DNA of 64,000 nt from Podarcis raffonei (Eukaryota; Chordata; Lepidosauria; Squamata; Lacertidae). The translations under genes and the position numbers were made by a program. The stretch spans positions 75,119,023 to 75,183,022 of the forward strand of contig NC_070604.1 of the NCBI RefSeq assembly GCF_027172205.1, written 5' to 3'. Numbering within the stretch: the stretch's first letter is position 1; each line of letters begins with the position of its first letter. Shown piece after piece: positions 21,184-33,262 of this stretch. The notes under the pieces were generated by a model, which had not been told where the DNA came from, did no database searches, and worked only from the letters and a program-made list of their open reading frames with translations.

Positions 21184-24100
21184 TCACAGTGCTTCTTGAA
21201 ACCCCGCCAGTGTTGTTTGCACATCACATATTCTTTTCAGATATTCAACAAATTTCCCCCAGTCCTCGATGAACTTTTGGTCTTGAAGATATCTAATTTT
21301 TCTGGTTAGTCTGTCCAGTTCTGAATAGTCTGTCAGCTTCAGTCTCCATTCTTCTATTGTCGGTATTTCCTCTTGTTTCCATTTCTGGGCCAGTAGAATT
21401 CTTCCTGCTGTGACTGCATATTGAAAAAGTTTACAGTCTTTTCTTCTTATTTCATTCCCTGTAATTCCTAAAAGAAAGGTTTCTGGTTTATTTACAAATG
21501 TATATTTTAACATCTTTTTCATTTCATTATAGATCATCTCCCAGAAGCCCTTCACTTTCTTACACTCCCACCACATGTGATAAAACGTACCTTCTTTTTC
21601 TTTACATTTCCAACACTTATTACACGTCTTATACATTTTTGCTAGTTTTACTGGTGTAATATACCATCTGTAAAACATTTTCATAACATTTTCTTTAAGT
21701 ACCGTACAAGCAGTAAATCTTATAATTCTCTTTCCACAGTCTTTCCCAATCCTCAAACTGAATATTATAACTGAAATCTCTGGCCCATTGTATCATTGCC
21801 GATTTAACTTCTTCATCTTTAGTATTCCATTCCAACAATATTTTATACATTTTTGACAAAATTTTACAATTATTATTTATCACGTCTGTCTGGAACTTTG
21901 AATCTTTTTCTGCATAACCACTTTCTTTAATGTATTTTTTAAACATTTCATTAACCTGAAAATAGTGCAACCAATCATATACATATTCTTTGACTTGTTC
22001 ATATGGCTTTAATTTCCATTTTCCTCCTTCTTTGGTTATCAATTCACCATATGTAATCCACTTACCTTTCATATTTATTTTCTTTACACTCATAACCTCT
22101 AATGGAGACAACCAGTGTGGAACTTTTGGTTCTAATAGATTTTTATACCTATCCCATATTTCAATTAATGAACTCCGGAATATGTGGTTCCCAAAGCCTT
22201 TATGGATTTTCTTCTTTTCATACCATAGATACGCGTGCCATCCAAATCTGTTATCAAATCCTTCTAAGTCTAATAACTCTTTATTCTCTAATTTTATCCA
22301 TTCTCTCAACCAGCAAAGACATGCTGCTTCGTAGTACAGTTTAAAGTTTGGCAGGGCGAAGCCTCCTCTTTCCTTTACAGCCGTTAATAACTTTAATTCT
22401 CGGCTTCTTGCCCTGCCAGATATACCTTGAAAGCACTCTTTGCCACTCTCTGAAAATTGCTACCCCCTTTAATATGGGGATAGTTTGAAATAGAAATAAC
22501 ATCTTTGGAAGGACACTCATTTTTATCGTAGATATTCTACCCCAAAAAGATAATTTCATTCTTCCCCACACCTCTAGATCTTTCTTTATTCCATTCCAGT
22601 TGTTCTGAAACAAGTCAATATTTTTGGGAGTTAACCAGATTCCTAGATATTTGACCTTTTTCACCACCTCTATCTCTGTTCTTTGTTGCATTATTTCTAT
22701 TATACTTTGATCCATATTTTTTGTAATTATTTTGGTTTTCTTCTTGTTTAATCTGAACCCTGCCACACTTCCAAATTTCTCAATCTCATCCAAGACTTCT
22801 TTTACACTTTCTAATGGTTCTTCAATCGTAATTACCAGATCATCTGGAAAGGCTTTTACTTTATATTCATTCTGACCAACTGTTACCCCTTTTATTAGTT
22901 CATTTTGTCTCATTGACCTCAGGAAAACCTCTAGGACCATTATAAATAGTAGTGGCGAGAGTGGACATCCCTGTCTAGTTCCTTTTGTTATTTTTATGTC
23001 TTCTGTGGTCACATTATTTACAATTAGCTTTGCTTTCTGCTCTGTATAAATTGCCTTTATCCCATTCAAGAACTCAGTCCCCACATCCATAAACTCTAAA
23101 TTCTTCAACATAAAGTCCCAAGCAATATTGTCAAAGGCCTTTTCTGCATCAACAAACATTAATATGGCTTGTTTCTCATTCCTAGCAGTCAGATATTCCA
23201 AAATATTAATTACATTTCTTATATTATCTTTCATCTGCCTGCCTGGAAGGAAACCTGCTTGATCTTCATGAATAATTTCTTTCAAAAAAAATTTCAGTCT
23301 ATTCGCTAAAATCCCTGCAAATATTTTATAATCTGTATTGAGCAGTGAAATAGGCCTATAATTTTTCACTTGTGTTAAATCTGAGTCTTGTTTAGGGATC
23401 AATGTAATGAATGCTTCTTTCCATGTTTCTGGGATGTCTCTTTCCTTTAAAATATTGTTCATAACTTCTTTCAATGGTTGCATTAATACCTCTCTCATTT
23501 CTTTATAGTAGCCTGCTGTAAATCCATCTGGTCCTGGGGCTTTCCCTCTTTTCAGTTCCTTTATAGCTTCTTTTATCTCCTCATTTCCTATTGGGGCATT
23601 CAGTTGGTCTTTCTTTTCTGTCGGGATCTTTTGCACCTTTTTTTCTTTCAAAAATTGTTCTATTTTCCTCATGTTGTTTCTTTCTCTGTTTCTATATAAA
23701 TGTCTATAAAAATCAAAAAATCCTTTTCTGATTCCCTTCGGGTTATCAATCTCTTCTCCGTTTACAGTGATTTTATTGATCGTATTTTGCTCCTTTCTCT
23801 TTTTAATTTGCCACGCAAGCCATTTGCCAGATTTGTTTGCAAATTCAATTTTTTTTGTCTTAATCTTTTGATGTTCAGTTCTATTTCTTTATTTATAATC
23901 ATTGCAAATTGTGTTTGCAAAGTCTTGATCTCCTGTTTTATTTTTGAGTTATTTGGTTTTTTGATAAGTTTTGGTTCATTATCCATTATGTGCTTTAAAA
24001 TTTCTTTCCCCCCTTTTTCTCTATACTTATTCTTCAGTGAATTCTGTTGAATAAAAAAACCTCTCAACACTGCCTTGCTTGCGTCCCATACTACACTCAT

Positions 24101-24940
24101 CTTCGTACCTTTGTTACTGTTCTCCACAAAATACTCAGCTAGTTTCTTTCGTGCTTTTTCTATAATTTTTTGGTCATCTAAGAGGCAATCATTAATTCTC
24201 CATCTGAAAGTTCTTTCCTCAAATCCTTTCAGTTCCATTTTTATTGGATTGTGGTCCGAAATTATTCTTGGTTGAATCTCAATTTGTAGAATTCTTGGGG
24301 TCAATTCGTTCGAAACCTATATTTGATCTATTCTTGACATGGACTGATTAGGTTCAGAGAAATAAGTGAACTGTTTGTCCAATGGGTGTCTGAGTCTCCA
24401 AATATCTATCAAGTTATGGTTTTTGACGATTGAAAAAAAAGTCTTAGGTAATTTTCCTTCTTTGCTTGTTCCGTCTCTTAGTCTATCCATCTCCAATGAA
24501 ACCACCGCATTCATATCTCCCATTACTATAATTTTCTGATCCATATATTCAAATAGTTTTTCTTCTAGTATTTTGTAGAAATCAGTCTTATTTCCATTAG
24601 GTGCATAGATCCCGACAATTATCAAACTTTCGCCCTGCCATTTGATCTGTACTGCTATAATTCTTCTTTCTTCATCTTTGAAGATTTGTTGTGCTTCAAT
24701 TTTAATTTGGATGTATAAAACTACCCCTCTTTTTTTCTCTTTATCTGATGATATAAATTTGTTTCCTAATCTTTTGTTAAGCAAAATTTTCCTGTGTTTC
24801 TTTGCAACATGTGTCTCTTGTAAACATATAATGTCCAGTTTTTTCTTTTTTAAGAATTGTTTGACTTTATTCCGTTTTTTCCCCTCATTCATCCCATTAA
24901 TGTTCCAATTCCATAGTTTTAGTGCCATATTGATTTCCAA
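21184..24940 (-). pseudogene. L1 ORF2 (endonuclease-reverse transcriptase), disabled
   Basis: The start Met at 24940 leads into an APE-type endonuclease (LKLWNWNINGMN, then IICLQETHV and VGIYAPNGNK). Reverse transcriptase follows at about 23600-22700 with YRPISLLNTDYKI, DQAGFLPGRQ, FVDAEKAFDNIAW and GTRQGCPLSPLLF. The catalytic box reads AFPDDLVI where L1 has FADD. The C-terminus keeps the Cys-rich motif CNKCWKCKEKEGTFYHMWW near 21610. Breaks: an in-frame TAG at 24317-24319 where RIDQIW is expected, and frameshifts near 23780, 22397 and 21720. It cannot make a full protein. Confidence 0.92.
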
Positions 24941-24971
24941 TTAAATAAATTTTATTTATTTTTTAACTCTT

Positions 24972-25967
24972 TTATAATTTATCTATATCTTCTTCTTCCT
25001 TTTCTTCTTCATCTTCTGTCTTTTTCCCATTCTCCTCTTCTTCTTCCCCCGATTCTGATTCATCCTTGGCACCTGCTCCTTTGACTTCTTCAGCTTCCTC
25101 TTCTTCTGCTTTTAGTTCCTTATACCTTCTAATAAATTTTCCCGTTTCTTCTGGACTTGTCAATCTGTGCTTTTTAGTTTTGTAGAAAAATGAAATTCCC
25201 TCCGGAAATTCCCACCTGAATTCAATATTGTTCTTCTTAAGTACCTGCACCAATGGTTTATATGGGTCTCTTCGTTTCAATAGTCTTATTGGTATGTCTT
25301 TAAAAATGATTATGTAACTTCCATCTATATATAATCTTTTCTCTCTATTCTTCTGTAATATCAGATTTCTCATTTCTCTGTCCTTAAAAGTAATTAAGCA
25401 GTCTCCTGGAAGTTTTCTTGTTTTGGATGTTCTTACTCTCATTCTAAATGCATTTTGTACTGTTTTAGCTACCTCTTCTAATGGTAACTCCATCCATTGG
25501 GCTAATTCCGTTATCAATCTTTCTTTGATATTTTCATTCTGTATTTCCGGGACGGCTCTCAGCCTCAGATTAATTTCCCTCTGTCTCAGTTCATTTATAG
25601 CAATCAAATCTTTAATTTCTTCTTGAGATTTGTTTAGTTCCATCATCTCCACTCTGATCCTCTCTTCCTCTCGCTTCACTTCCTTCATTTCTTGTTTCGT
25701 CCTCTTAAAGCCCTCCTCCAGTGAATGAGTTCTCTTAGATACCTCTTTTATCTGCCCTTTCAGTTCATTAACTGTCTCATCAATTTTTTTATCCATTTTC
25801 CCAATTATATTGTCCACTGATTCTAATTTTGATTCTAAATTCTTTTCACTTTGTTTTATTTCAGCAAACATCCTCAAAATTTCTGCTTTAAACTCTGCTT
25901 CTTCTTTAGACCCTTTCCTCTCTGCAGGTGTCCCCCCATCTGCTCCCTTCTTTTGCTGGTGTGACAT
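24972..25967 (-). CDS. L1 ORF1 protein (RNA-binding), open reading frame
   Basis: 331 codons with no stop, close to the usual L1 ORF1 length. Residues about 20-135 form a long Lys/Glu heptad-rich coiled coil (for example ESVDNIIGKMDKKIDETVNE), which trimerises ORF1p. Residues about 135-215 resemble the RNA-recognition fold (LRAVPEIQNENIKERLITEL; DCLITFKDREMRNLIL). A C-terminal domain follows (RRDPYKPLVQVLKKNNIEFR), then a very acidic tail after residue 285. The start at 25967 is the first Met of the frame. It is transposon-encoded and is probably not a host gene. Confidence 0.88.
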   Translation of the reverse strand: MSHQQKKGADGGTPAERKGSKEEAEFKAEILRMFAEIKQSEKNLESKLESVDNIIGKMDKKIDETVNELKGQIKEVSKRTHSLEEGFKRTKQEMKEVKREEERIRVEMMELNKSQEEIKDLIAINELRQREINLRLRAVPEIQNENIKERLITELAQWMELPLEEVAKTVQNAFRMRVRTSKTRKLPGDCLITFKDREMRNLILQKNREKRLYIDGSYIIIFKDIPIRLLKRRDPYKPLVQVLKKNNIEFRWEFPEGISFFYKTKKHRLTSPEETGKFIRRYKELKAEEEEAEEVKGAGAKDESESGEEEEENGKKTEDEEEKEEEDIDKL

Positions 25968-27269
25968 TTTTCAGATTTTATATTTAACCAACTTAGTATA
26001 AAATATAGTCAAATTAATAACCTAAATAAAACAGAAACAATCTTCTTGCCACCAATTAGGCTATTCCACCAGATAGTTCGGGTATAGACCAAGCAGAATA
26101 ATGTAAGACGATATTAATCTTCTTGCCACCAATTAGGCTATCTCCAAATAGGTTTTTGCAAATTAATCCACAACTGTCTTCAAGGAAGAGTAGCTAAACG
26201 TCAAATTAAATCCGCCCAAGGAAAAAGGAGTTCCAAAAGAGAGAAAATATCTTAGTCCAAAATTATGTCCAATTGTCAACTCTTTCCAATATTTATCTAG
26301 GTGTCCAATATCCGGAGGCAAAGTTCGTAAATGCAGAAAAAAAGTTACTGATTTCTATAACTGAAGAGGCACTTGTCACTTTCAAATGTTATGTCTCTCC
26401 CCCAAAAAAGAAAGGAAAACTTGAAAAACAAAATGTAATGTCTCATTCCCACCACTAGGGTTGTATGTAATTTACCACTTTAAAAATTCCAATTCGTTAA
26501 AAAAAAGAAAAAAAGGGGGGAAAAAGAGAAGTTCCAATACTTATATGTCTTAAGTGACAGGAGAACTAAGTTCTTCTTTAATAATAAAGCTCCAAAACGA
26601 AGATTTAAGAGTCCTATATTCTTTGTCTCTGCAATGCTGCAATGCTACGGACCCAAACGAGTCTTAACAATGGAGTCGGAAGCTCCCTTTCCGTTTCAGA
26701 GCTCTTTGTTCTTTGTTCTTTTAAAAGTGAAAGTAGCAAACCGCAACCACCCTCTGCTTTCCCTTCCGTAACATCAAGGGCTTCAAAAAAACAAAAACTA
26801 AAATCTTCACTTTCTGCTCCCCCTTTTGGCTTTAAAAATCCTTAGGCCTTGTAACTTCTTAAAGAGTTACTTTTTAAAAGTTCAGGGGGAGAAGGGAAAC
26901 AATAACCGCTAGCGGCAACTTCCTTAGTCTGTTTCCATCAAATTTATAATCCAATTTGGTTCAGATTTCTTCTATTTTGAGAATGAAGCGCTCCTCTTGC
27001 AAGCTCGGGGCTTCGCTATTTGGATATAGAAAATGGCTTCCCTTAGCCCGCTGCCCGCTCCGCCATTCTCTTCGCCCCTTTTGGGATTACCTGACGGCCG
27101 TGTGGGTTGCTCCTGGCTTTGCTGGGAACCTGTTCCTCTAGATATCCCCCCAGAGGTTAAATTTGGGGGCTACTGCGCCCTGTAGCACCCCTTTTTATCC
27201 AAAACAGCACGGGATTCACCTTGCGGTAGAATCCCCGCTTGCGGGAGAGTCGCGCTCCACCAGAAGTCC
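25968..27269 (-). promoter_or_regulatory. L1 5' UTR / presumed internal promoter
   Basis: About 1.3 kb before ORF1. The first 300 bp (27269-26970, minus) are GC- and CpG-rich, unlike the AT-rich body. The minus strand reads gagaatggcggagcggg near 27060, which resembles a YY1 site as found in L1 promoters; this is inference. A 26-bp phrase (tcttcttgccaccaattagg) occurs twice, at about 26040 and 26119. Confidence 0.55.
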
Positions 27270-27534
27270 CAGTGGTACCTCAGGTTACAGACGCTTCAGG
27301 TTACAGATGCTTCAGGTTACAGACGCTTCAGGTTACAGACTCCGCTAACCCAGAAAGAGTACCTCAGGTTAAGAACTTTGCTTCAAGATGAGAACAGAAA
27401 TTGCGTGGCAGCAGCGGGAGGCCCCATTAGCTAAAGTGGTGCTTCAGGTTAAGAACAGAACCAGTTTAAGCCATCTGTATCCAGCTTCTCTGAAGGTATA
27501 ACCCAAATATCATGACCCCCCTGCTTGTTTCTTT
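27270..27534 (+). repeat. Copy B of the 265-bp direct repeat bounding the L1
   Basis: Matches 20717-20981 base for base except eight transitions. It abuts the L1 5' end, where the L1 sequence ends in agaagtccc on the plus strand. It continues into cacacagagaagcttcc, the presumed original right flank. Confidence 0.93.
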
Positions 27535-28996
27535 CACACAGAGAAGCTTCCAGAACCCTCTTGAATTAATTAGAATAGGAAAGATCTCCACACAACAGAT
27601 CAATACTTTCTGCACTAAGAAATGCAAACTGACACCTCCAGATGTTATTAAGCTACAAGTCTCATCAACCCTGGCCAGCATAGCCAATGGTCAGGGATGA
27701 TGGGTATTGCATTACAAAAGATGTCTGCAAATATGACACAAAGACTGGCAACATCAACCCTGCCAAATGGGAATCCCTTGCAGATGATGACTAGAGACAG
27801 TCAGGTCATGCAGCAGTGACCAGAGGAGGAATGAATGCCAGAAGGAGTGCAGAGAGAAGAAATCCCATGGTGCATCTGCAGCAGCACAACCAGACACCTT
27901 CATCTGCCCTAGCTGCAACGAAACATGTCTGTCTAGTATTGGTCTCTACAGCCACAGTAGGTGTTGTAACTCTCCAATGGTTTGACTCCACCCCCGAAGG
28001 TGCGTTCCTCCACTGTCTCCCGAGACAAATGGATGCCAACAATCACACTGGCTACCCTGGGGTAGGGGCTGACCAAGACTTTGAATCTTCCCCTTATTGT
28101 TCTCTGATTTAGAGATCTTTTTGTTTCTAGCCAGAAAGCTTTCAATCATCATGAAATGCAACTGTCCATGTTTATACCCTTTCAAATGCTGGACAAGAAG
28201 AACCAAAACCAAGCATTCATGCAGAACAGCAGTGGGGAAACTGTGACCATCCTGAAGTTGTTGGCCTCCAACTTCCATCAGCCTCAGCCAACCTGGCCAG
28301 TGGCCAGGGATGATAGGAGATGTTGCAGAAAACATGGGGGGGGGGGAACCACCTCAGACTGGAGGGGACTAATCAGATATTGCAGAATGGATCTGATGGC
28401 CTTTATTCTTTATAATCCTCTCTTTAGGGTATGTTATAAGCAGGCAGAAGGCCTAATCCAGTTCACTCATGCTTTGGCACATCAGACATTCTCCTTAAAA
28501 AAGTAAAATAATATAACAATAAACTTGATTGGATTACAAGGTAACTTCAAAGATGGCCAGCTTCCATGAGAGACACATTATAGTGCTTCTAAACCAACCA
28601 GAAGCACAAGGTTGTGTTTCCTCTCTCTAGTTAAATAAAAAAGGAAGCTGGAATTCATAGGCGATATCAGTGATATATGGTCAAGGCACATTAAGACATC
28701 ATACTTTGATTTAATTGGCATATGTAATGATCCTTATAAACACAACAAAATAGGATTCAGTATTTATTTTAGCACTTCTCCTAATGGTCCAATCTTTTTC
28801 AGCAAGGATAACAAAACCTTGAGATGGTCCCATGGCCAGGTGAGACTGAAGTGAGGTTTCAACAGTGGACCTTCAGAACACAGTTGATTCTACAAATCAA
28901 ACCATTTCACTAGTCACCACCAAGACATCAGTATTTTGTGGAAGAGATATCAGAAATGTAGGTTTGTGCAATTAAAGTGGATTAAAACTCTCTGTT
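27535..28996. other. Non-coding with two palindromic-MITE fragments
   Basis: Fragments at about 27640-27710 (tggtcagggatgatgggtat) and 28225-28335 (ccaacttccatcagcctcag) belong to the gatgatgggaattgtagt palindrome group. The open frames at 27816-28112 and 27946-28335 lie partly in them and look spurious. No gene seen. Confidence 0.45.
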
Positions 28997-29349
28997 TAAA
29001 TGGGACGCAGTGGTGCTGTGGTCTAAACCACTGAGCCTAGGGCTTGCTGATTGGAAGGTCGGTGGTCCGAATCCCTGCGATGGGGTGAGCTCCTGTTGCT
29101 CAGTCCCAGCTCCTGCCCACCTAGCAGTTCGAAAGCACGTCAAAGTGCAAGTAGATAAATAGGTGCCACTCCGGCGGGAAGGCAAACGGCGTTTCTGTGC
29201 ACTGCTCTGATTTTGCCAGAAGCAGCTTAGTCATGCTGGCCACATGACCCAGAAAAACTGTCAGCTCCCTCAGCCAGTAAAGCGAGATGAGCGCCGTAAC
29301 CTCAGAGTTGTTCACCACTGGACAACTGTCAGGGGTCCTTCACCTTTTT
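28997..29349 (+). mobile_element. Sauria-type SINE with 13-bp TSD
   Basis: A full copy: tRNA-like head with A-box-like tggtgctgtggtctaaacc and B-box-like ggtggtccgaatccc, the middle region, and the BovB-like tail. Flanks AAAACTCTCTGTT at 28984-28996 and 29350-29362 are identical. Confidence 0.93.
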
Positions 29350-29362
29350 AAAACTCTCTGTT

Positions 29363-30420
29363 ACCTTGGCACAACAAATCCTTTTAAAAAACAATGACAC
29401 CATACATATCTATTGCGGTTTGTGAAGAGATGGGGAAATACACTGAAAGGTGTGCGGTGAATAAATGATTAGCAGCAAGACATAAACACAGTGCAAGGAA
29501 AATGCTGGCTGTCGTAGACCCTCCCTGCCATAAAAGAATTGCATAATGAATATTCAGTAAATCTGGAGGAGTCCTACCACAAGGGGAAAAATGTCATATT
29601 AGACTAACTGTGGCAACCTGATTTTTTTTTTTTTAAAAAAAGAAGACACGCAGGATTTTGTTCTGCACATCAGAAAAGGAAAAAGCAGAGACAACACTTT
29701 TCATTCCTTATGCCAAGCTCTGTTCCAGATCAACTGCAAGCTGCTGTTCCACATTTTTCAATATGAAACATTTTTCTATATGCTTCAAGGTCTGGCAGAA
29801 ACAAAAAGAAGATGCAAATCAAATTAAAGGGAGCCAAGGAAGTCGGCATGATAGCAGCTAATTACACCTGCAGATAAACAGTCCTGGCAAGATTCCTTCA
29901 TTTTTTCCTCCCCCCCTTGCCCTGAAGACAGTTTCTGAGCCCAGAGCAGTTCTACCATTATAAAAGGCCTGGTGTTATATATTACTGGCATTGAACCAAC
30001 ATGCTTTAAAAATGATCCCCTGCATGTGTACGTTTGTAAAAGTTACACATAAATGTTATATACATTTCCAGAGTTTTTTTTGCATTTTGCTAGTGGCTTC
30101 ATTCCTAAAATGTTTGCATGAATAAGATAAATTGATTTCTTTCTACTGCTCAAATCAACTCCAAAAGTCAAGTGATGAGGGGACCTCTAGTCTTCCTCTT
30201 GGTTTTTTGCAGTCTCCATCTATAACATACATTGGTACAGGAGTCAGAGGTTCTGTGTATAAAATACCTTGGCCTGAAAATGAGGCTGGCTATCCTAATG
30301 GCAAAGAATGTATGCACAGGCTTCTGAGCATCCCTCTGGCATTTGTTTTAGACATTTTAATCTACCTTTGGACAGATGATAGTGCTTATATTCAAAATGT
30401 GATCTGAGCACCTTTCTTTG
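29363..30420. other. Non-coding, unrecognised
   Basis: AT-rich. No gene, RNA or repeat with clear ends. Confidence 0.4.
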
Positions 30421-30760
30421 GTTTAGAGTGACACCCAGTGGTATGATAACAGAATACACTTTAGGTCCCATCTCGCTGAGCAGTTTGAAGAGCCCTTTTC
30501 GACTGACGAGGTCAAAGGCCTTTGTCAGGTCTATGAAAGTGATGTACAAGGGGCGTCTTCTGCTCTCGGTATTTCTCCTGCAGCTGACGCAGTGAAAAAA
30601 TCCTGCCGACTATTGATGACCTCTGAGCTCTAAAGCTGCATTGTCACTTGGGATAGACCCTGTCAGTGAATGACTGTAATCTCTTGAGGCTTTCCCCACC
30701 ATACTCAACAGGGAACATTAGATATGGCTGGATAGTTAACATATTTCTGAAAGTCAACCA
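30420..30760 (-). mobile_element. Non-LTR retrotransposon reverse transcriptase fragment
   Basis: The minus frame 30549-30475 reads MYITFIDLTKAFDLVSRKGL, then FKLLSEMG, a clear reverse transcriptase motif A (FIDLTKAFD). The surrounding frame is broken. Family not determined. Confidence 0.65.
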
Positions 30761-30779
30761 GTTTGTTGTCATTTGGAAG

Positions 30780-31516
30780 TTTCCCCAAAGTTCTAACTAG
30801 GGATGTCCTACATTAAGACTTTCATTTCAAATGTATCCCCTTCCCCTAAAATGAATAATTTGTAAAATCAAATGATATGGTTTCTGGAGTTTGGGCAAAG
30901 AGTTGGTCTAAATATTCCTGGCATTGTTGGTGTATAGAGAGCCATCAAAATTTTATGTGACCCATAATGTGCCTTTCACTTAGAGTCCATTAAGGCAATC
31001 ACTTAGGAAAAAAGGGGTCTCTGGCAAACTTGCCATATCCAAAGAGTTCTCTGATCTGACCATGAAGGAAAAATATGTGCCCTGGACTCCTTGGCAGAAT
31101 GAAGGCTAACTATGTCGGTTCAAGACATGATCAGATAATAATCCATGCAACACACCATGCTTAATATGTATTCTCACAACCCAATATTAAAACCTTGCAC
31201 TTGAAATTTACTTTTCATTGATGAAACTCGAGGGTGTTAGATTTCATGAAGGAAGTTGGGTTGTTTCAACTGCCTTCAGGTCGACGGGGAAAATGTGCAT
31301 TCAGCTCGTGACACAAAGACCTAGATACCATAATAAACAAGTTGTGCAGGATTCACCCAATGAACCCCGTGAGTCGAAACCCTGCACTAGGGCTTCCACT
31401 TGTGCAATGGGGTTTTCTCCCTCTCCTGCCTGCCCCACACTCCCTGTGCCTCCCCAAATTGGATTGGGGAGTCAGGAGAATCCCCAGAACAGCATATGGG
31501 TGGGGGGACGGGGGAT
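30780..31516. other. Non-coding, unrecognised
   Basis: No gene or repeat family recognised. Confidence 0.4.
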
Positions 31517-31957
31517 TAACCGTATTTTTTTGCTCTATAAGATGCACCCGACCATAAGACACACATAGTTTTAGAGGAAGAGAACAAGGAAAAAAATGTT
31601 CTCTCCCTCTCTGCTCAGTGCCTCTCCAGCAAAGCGAGAGGAGAAATGGAAGGGGCTCTGTTTCTCCTGCCGCTTCGCTGAAGGGGTGCTGCGCAGCTCT
31701 CCCTCTCTGCGCAGCGCCCCTTCCATTTCTCCTCCCGCTTCGCTGAAGGGGCGCTGCGCAGAGAGGGAAAGTTGTGCAGCGCCTCTCCAGCGAAGCGAAG
31801 CCAGGAGAGCAAGAGGGATCGGTGCGCACCCATCCCTCTTGCTCTCCTGGCTTCAGCGAAAGCTGTGCAGCCTGCATTCGCTCTATAACACACACACACA
31901 TTTCCCCTTACTTTTTAGGAGGGGAAAAGTGTGTCTTATAGAGCGAAAAATACGGTA
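31517..31957. mobile_element. Tc1/mariner-like MITE (ACCGTATTTTT family), expanded centre
   Basis: Ends accgtatttttttgctctat and atagagcgaaaaatacggt are inverted and TA-bounded. The 48050-48312 copy is 263 bp, while this one is 441 bp. The extra length is a GC-rich series of direct and inverted repeats (gctgcgcagctctccctctc; cttcgctgaaggggcgctgc) that would fold strongly. The 182-aa open frame across it is not a gene. Confidence 0.82.
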
Positions 31958-31970
31958 TGTTACTCTTAAT

Positions 31971-32105
31971 CAGGGCTTTTTTTCCAGCCAAAGCTCACCA
32001 GAGCTCAGCTCTGGCACCTCTCAGGTGAACGCCATTGCCATTCTAAGAGAACAAGGGGAAAGTTCATGGTGAGCTCCAGCACCTCATTTTCCTAGAAAAA
32101 TACCA
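31971..32105. mobile_element. Short MITE (CAGGGCTTTTTT family)
   Basis: cagggctttttttccagcca at the left and aaaaataccactg at the right, with ccattctaagagaacaaggg in the middle. A second copy lies at 47284-47415. Confidence 0.6.
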
Positions 32106-32109
32106 CTGC

Positions 32110-33035
32110 TCTTAACCATAGAACTGACTAGCAGGGAGGTGACCTTGGACCTAATCTTGAATGGTGGCCAGAATCTGATGTCTGACGTAAGTGTTGTCAA
32201 ACTACTTAGGAACACTCACCACAATGTTACCAAATTCAACAGATATGGAAGTAGAAAGTCTGCTATCATCCAAGACAATCTGCCTTTTGTGAGGCAGCTC
32301 CATTCCCAGCAAATCTAAAGTCTAGAAACCAGTCTCACTAGTTTTGTCTAAGCAACTTAAAAATGTGAAACAACCTGCACTGTGTTGACAGAAGCTGAAC
32401 AAAATTGTGGGAAAAATAAACATTGTTTTGAAGAGGAGGCTTTTGGTCTTTCCATCCTGTTGGTGGCAGCACCTGAGCGACAGACAATGGTGCTCATTGC
32501 TGTCACTTTGAGATTATTTTCAGTGTGGGGTGACTGCCAATTTCTATAACTTCATTCCCCATGATGTTCATATTTAAGGCTGCAATCCTAGCCACACTTA
32601 CCTGGCAAGAAACCCTACTGAATTCAATGAGACTTATTTCTAAGTAGACATGGTTCGGATGGCAACCATGGTTAGTGTAAAGTAGGAGAAATCTGCAAGG
32701 AGAAATCTGATTCAACAACAGACAGTGTGTGATACAATGACACTGGATGAGGGCTTTTAAAATGGCCAAGGTCTCTCTGCATATAGGAAAAAACAAATAA
32801 ATTGGTCTTCATTGGAAAAAAAGCTTTGTAGCAAACACATGCAATGTTGTATTATTACATATGTTCCACCTGTCAGCTCATCCCTAGCTGTGATCCTATG
32901 CACAATTCCCCTCTATTTAATGAAGTGGGAGTGCATTCTGCATAAGCGTGCAGAAGATTGTGCCTTTAAACTGCTGTCAAGATGGAGCTAGAATGTGCTC
33001 CTTTAAAAACAGGCCAGAAGGTTTATGTTTGCTTT
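32110..33035. other. Non-coding with weak palindromic repeat pieces
   Basis: Pieces at 32575-32660 (cctactgaattcaatgagac) and 32885-32980 (gatcctatgcacaattcccc) resemble a common short amniote repeat. No gene seen. Confidence 0.4.
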
Positions 33036-33175
33036 GAGTATTTTATTTTATTTTATTTATAAAAAAATTTATATACCACAGTATCATAGAAATATATCAC
33101 AGTAGTTTACTACAATATAAAAACATATGGTAAAATCACAAAAAATTAAAAGCAAGTTAAAAGCAGAAGAGTTAA
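33036..33175 (-). mobile_element. CR1/L2-like LINE tail
   Basis: A (tttta)n start followed by tttatataccacagtatcat and acatatggtaaaatcacaaa has the reverse-strand look of a LINE 3' UTR. Degraded. Confidence 0.4.
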
Positions 33176-33262
33176 TAACAAACACCATGCCCATCTCTTT
33201 TATGTTTTAGCACATGCTGTACATATCACCTTTCTGCATGGGTTATGTAATGGTTTCATAAG

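Larger units (their letters stand above)
20982..27269 (-). mobile_element. Near full-length L1 LINE, about 6.3 kb
   Basis: On the minus strand: a 5' UTR (27269-25968), ORF1 (25967-24972), a 31-bp gap, ORF2 (24940-21184), a short 3' UTR and an A-rich end at 20982. The domain order and ORF spacing are those of vertebrate L1. ORF1 is open. ORF2 carries one in-frame stop and about three frameshifts. Both flanks carry the same 265-bp sequence, consistent with one insertion event and a very long target duplication. The 3 % divergence between flanks suggests a fairly recent insertion. Confidence 0.93.

Noticed and set aside
20717-27534. The 265-bp flanks as LTRs of one LTR element
   Set aside because: They lack TG...CA ends, and the interior is plainly an L1 with ORF1, ORF2 and an A-rich end.
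27946-28335. 129-aa minus-strand open frame
   Set aside because: It overlaps a palindromic MITE fragment and has no recognisable domain.
28997-29100. tRNA-like A- and B-box sequences in the SINE heads
   Set aside because: They belong to SINEs with target duplications. No free-standing tRNA gene with a full cloverleaf was seen.
31353-31901. 182-aa minus-strand open frame
   Set aside because: It spans the expanded hairpin MITE; the Arg/Ala-rich composition reflects repeated GC-rich units.
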